From: Taishania pollutisoli
GTDB taxonomy: Bacteria; Bacteroidota; Bacteroidia; Flavobacteriales_D; Crocinitomicaceae
NCBI RefSeq assembly: GCF_014518315.1
Contig: NZ_JACVEL010000004.1
Location: forward strand, 124,001 to 188,000
Direction: 5' to 3'
Length of the DNA stretch: 64,000 bases
The notes below the pieces were generated by a model. That model did no database searches. It was not told where the DNA came from and was given only the letters and a program-made list of their open reading frames with translations. The position numbers were made by a program, and so were the translations under genes. This document shows, in pieces, positions 63,767-64,000 of the stretch. Each line of letters starts with the position of its first letter. Position 1 is the first letter of the stretch.

Positions 63767-64000
63767 TGTTACGAAGAAAATTTGTTGTAAAGATAATTGC
63801 TTCTGTGATTTTTATGGTATAAAGCAGGAAGAATGTTGAAAGTGCTATAGAAAGAACAGGGAGAAAATACAGTATTCGGGGACTTCTGGAAGTGATGTGC
63901 ATATTGTCATATAGTGATATCGCATTATTGCGATCTGACGATATGTGATTTATAGCATGGAATCGGATGTATGCTGAAGAGTCCGTTGATTTGCTTATAT

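Noticed and set aside
63510-63902. Reverse frame overlapping the start of cdsA
   Set aside because: It shares DNA with cdsA in another phase, and the non-overlapping part has no family resemblance.

Overview
The window reads as a chromosome segment of a Bacteroidota bacterium, most likely order Flavobacteriales and possibly close to Fluviicola/Crocinitomicaceae (the family guess is inference). Supporting signs are two secreted proteins with type IX secretion C-terminal sorting domains and SprB-type repeats, a carboxypeptidase-regulatory-like TonB receptor, a crtI/crtB carotenoid pair, a TTTG...TACCTTTG promoter in front of the tRNA, and almost no Shine-Dalgarno sequences.

Layout. 0-28.6 kb is mostly ordinary chromosome: carotenoid genes; a TonB receptor with a surface lipoprotein; a secreted transglutaminase-like protein; a three-gene unit built around a DUF805-FAD oxidase fusion and a methyltransferase; a dead sulfurtransferase; a VOC protein; two large T9SS cargo proteins; a catalase-like/LodA quinoprotein oxidase with its LodB-like flavoprotein; small lipoproteins; a membrane methyltransferase; and a CatB-type chloramphenicol acetyltransferase. 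61.8-64 kb is chromosome again: tRNA-Arg, psd and cdsA.

Between them, 28.83-61.85 kb looks like an integrated genomic island of about 33 kb. Its right edge is the 3' end of a tRNA-Arg gene, where a serine recombinase runs its last codons into the tRNA. Its left edge carries a 17-bp copy of the same tRNA end followed by what looks like the original tRNA terminator. The cargo is strongly defence-like: a Shedu-like PD-(D/E)XK nuclease and a UDG-like protein between attC-like repeats; a gap-free seven-gene operon sbcD-sbcC-kwaA-kwaB-AAA_13 ATPase-PLD/helicase-GIY-YIG; and a membrane-anchored phosphoribosyltransferase with an inositol-monophosphatase-like enzyme. It also carries two XRE regulators with operator-like palindromes of the same geometry, a 3111-residue RHS protein with a zinc-metallopeptidase tip and a translationally coupled candidate immunity protein, an HU pseudogene, and two arrays of diverged repeats whose hairpin arms co-vary next to the recombinase.

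The main lead is the seven-gene operon. It fuses a Kiwa pair (membrane sensor KwaA plus KwaB) to the DNA-end nuclease SbcCD and three further ATPase/nuclease genes, all with gaps of 15 nt or less. It may be an expanded Kiwa-type system. Family calls here are read by eye from motifs, with no database search.
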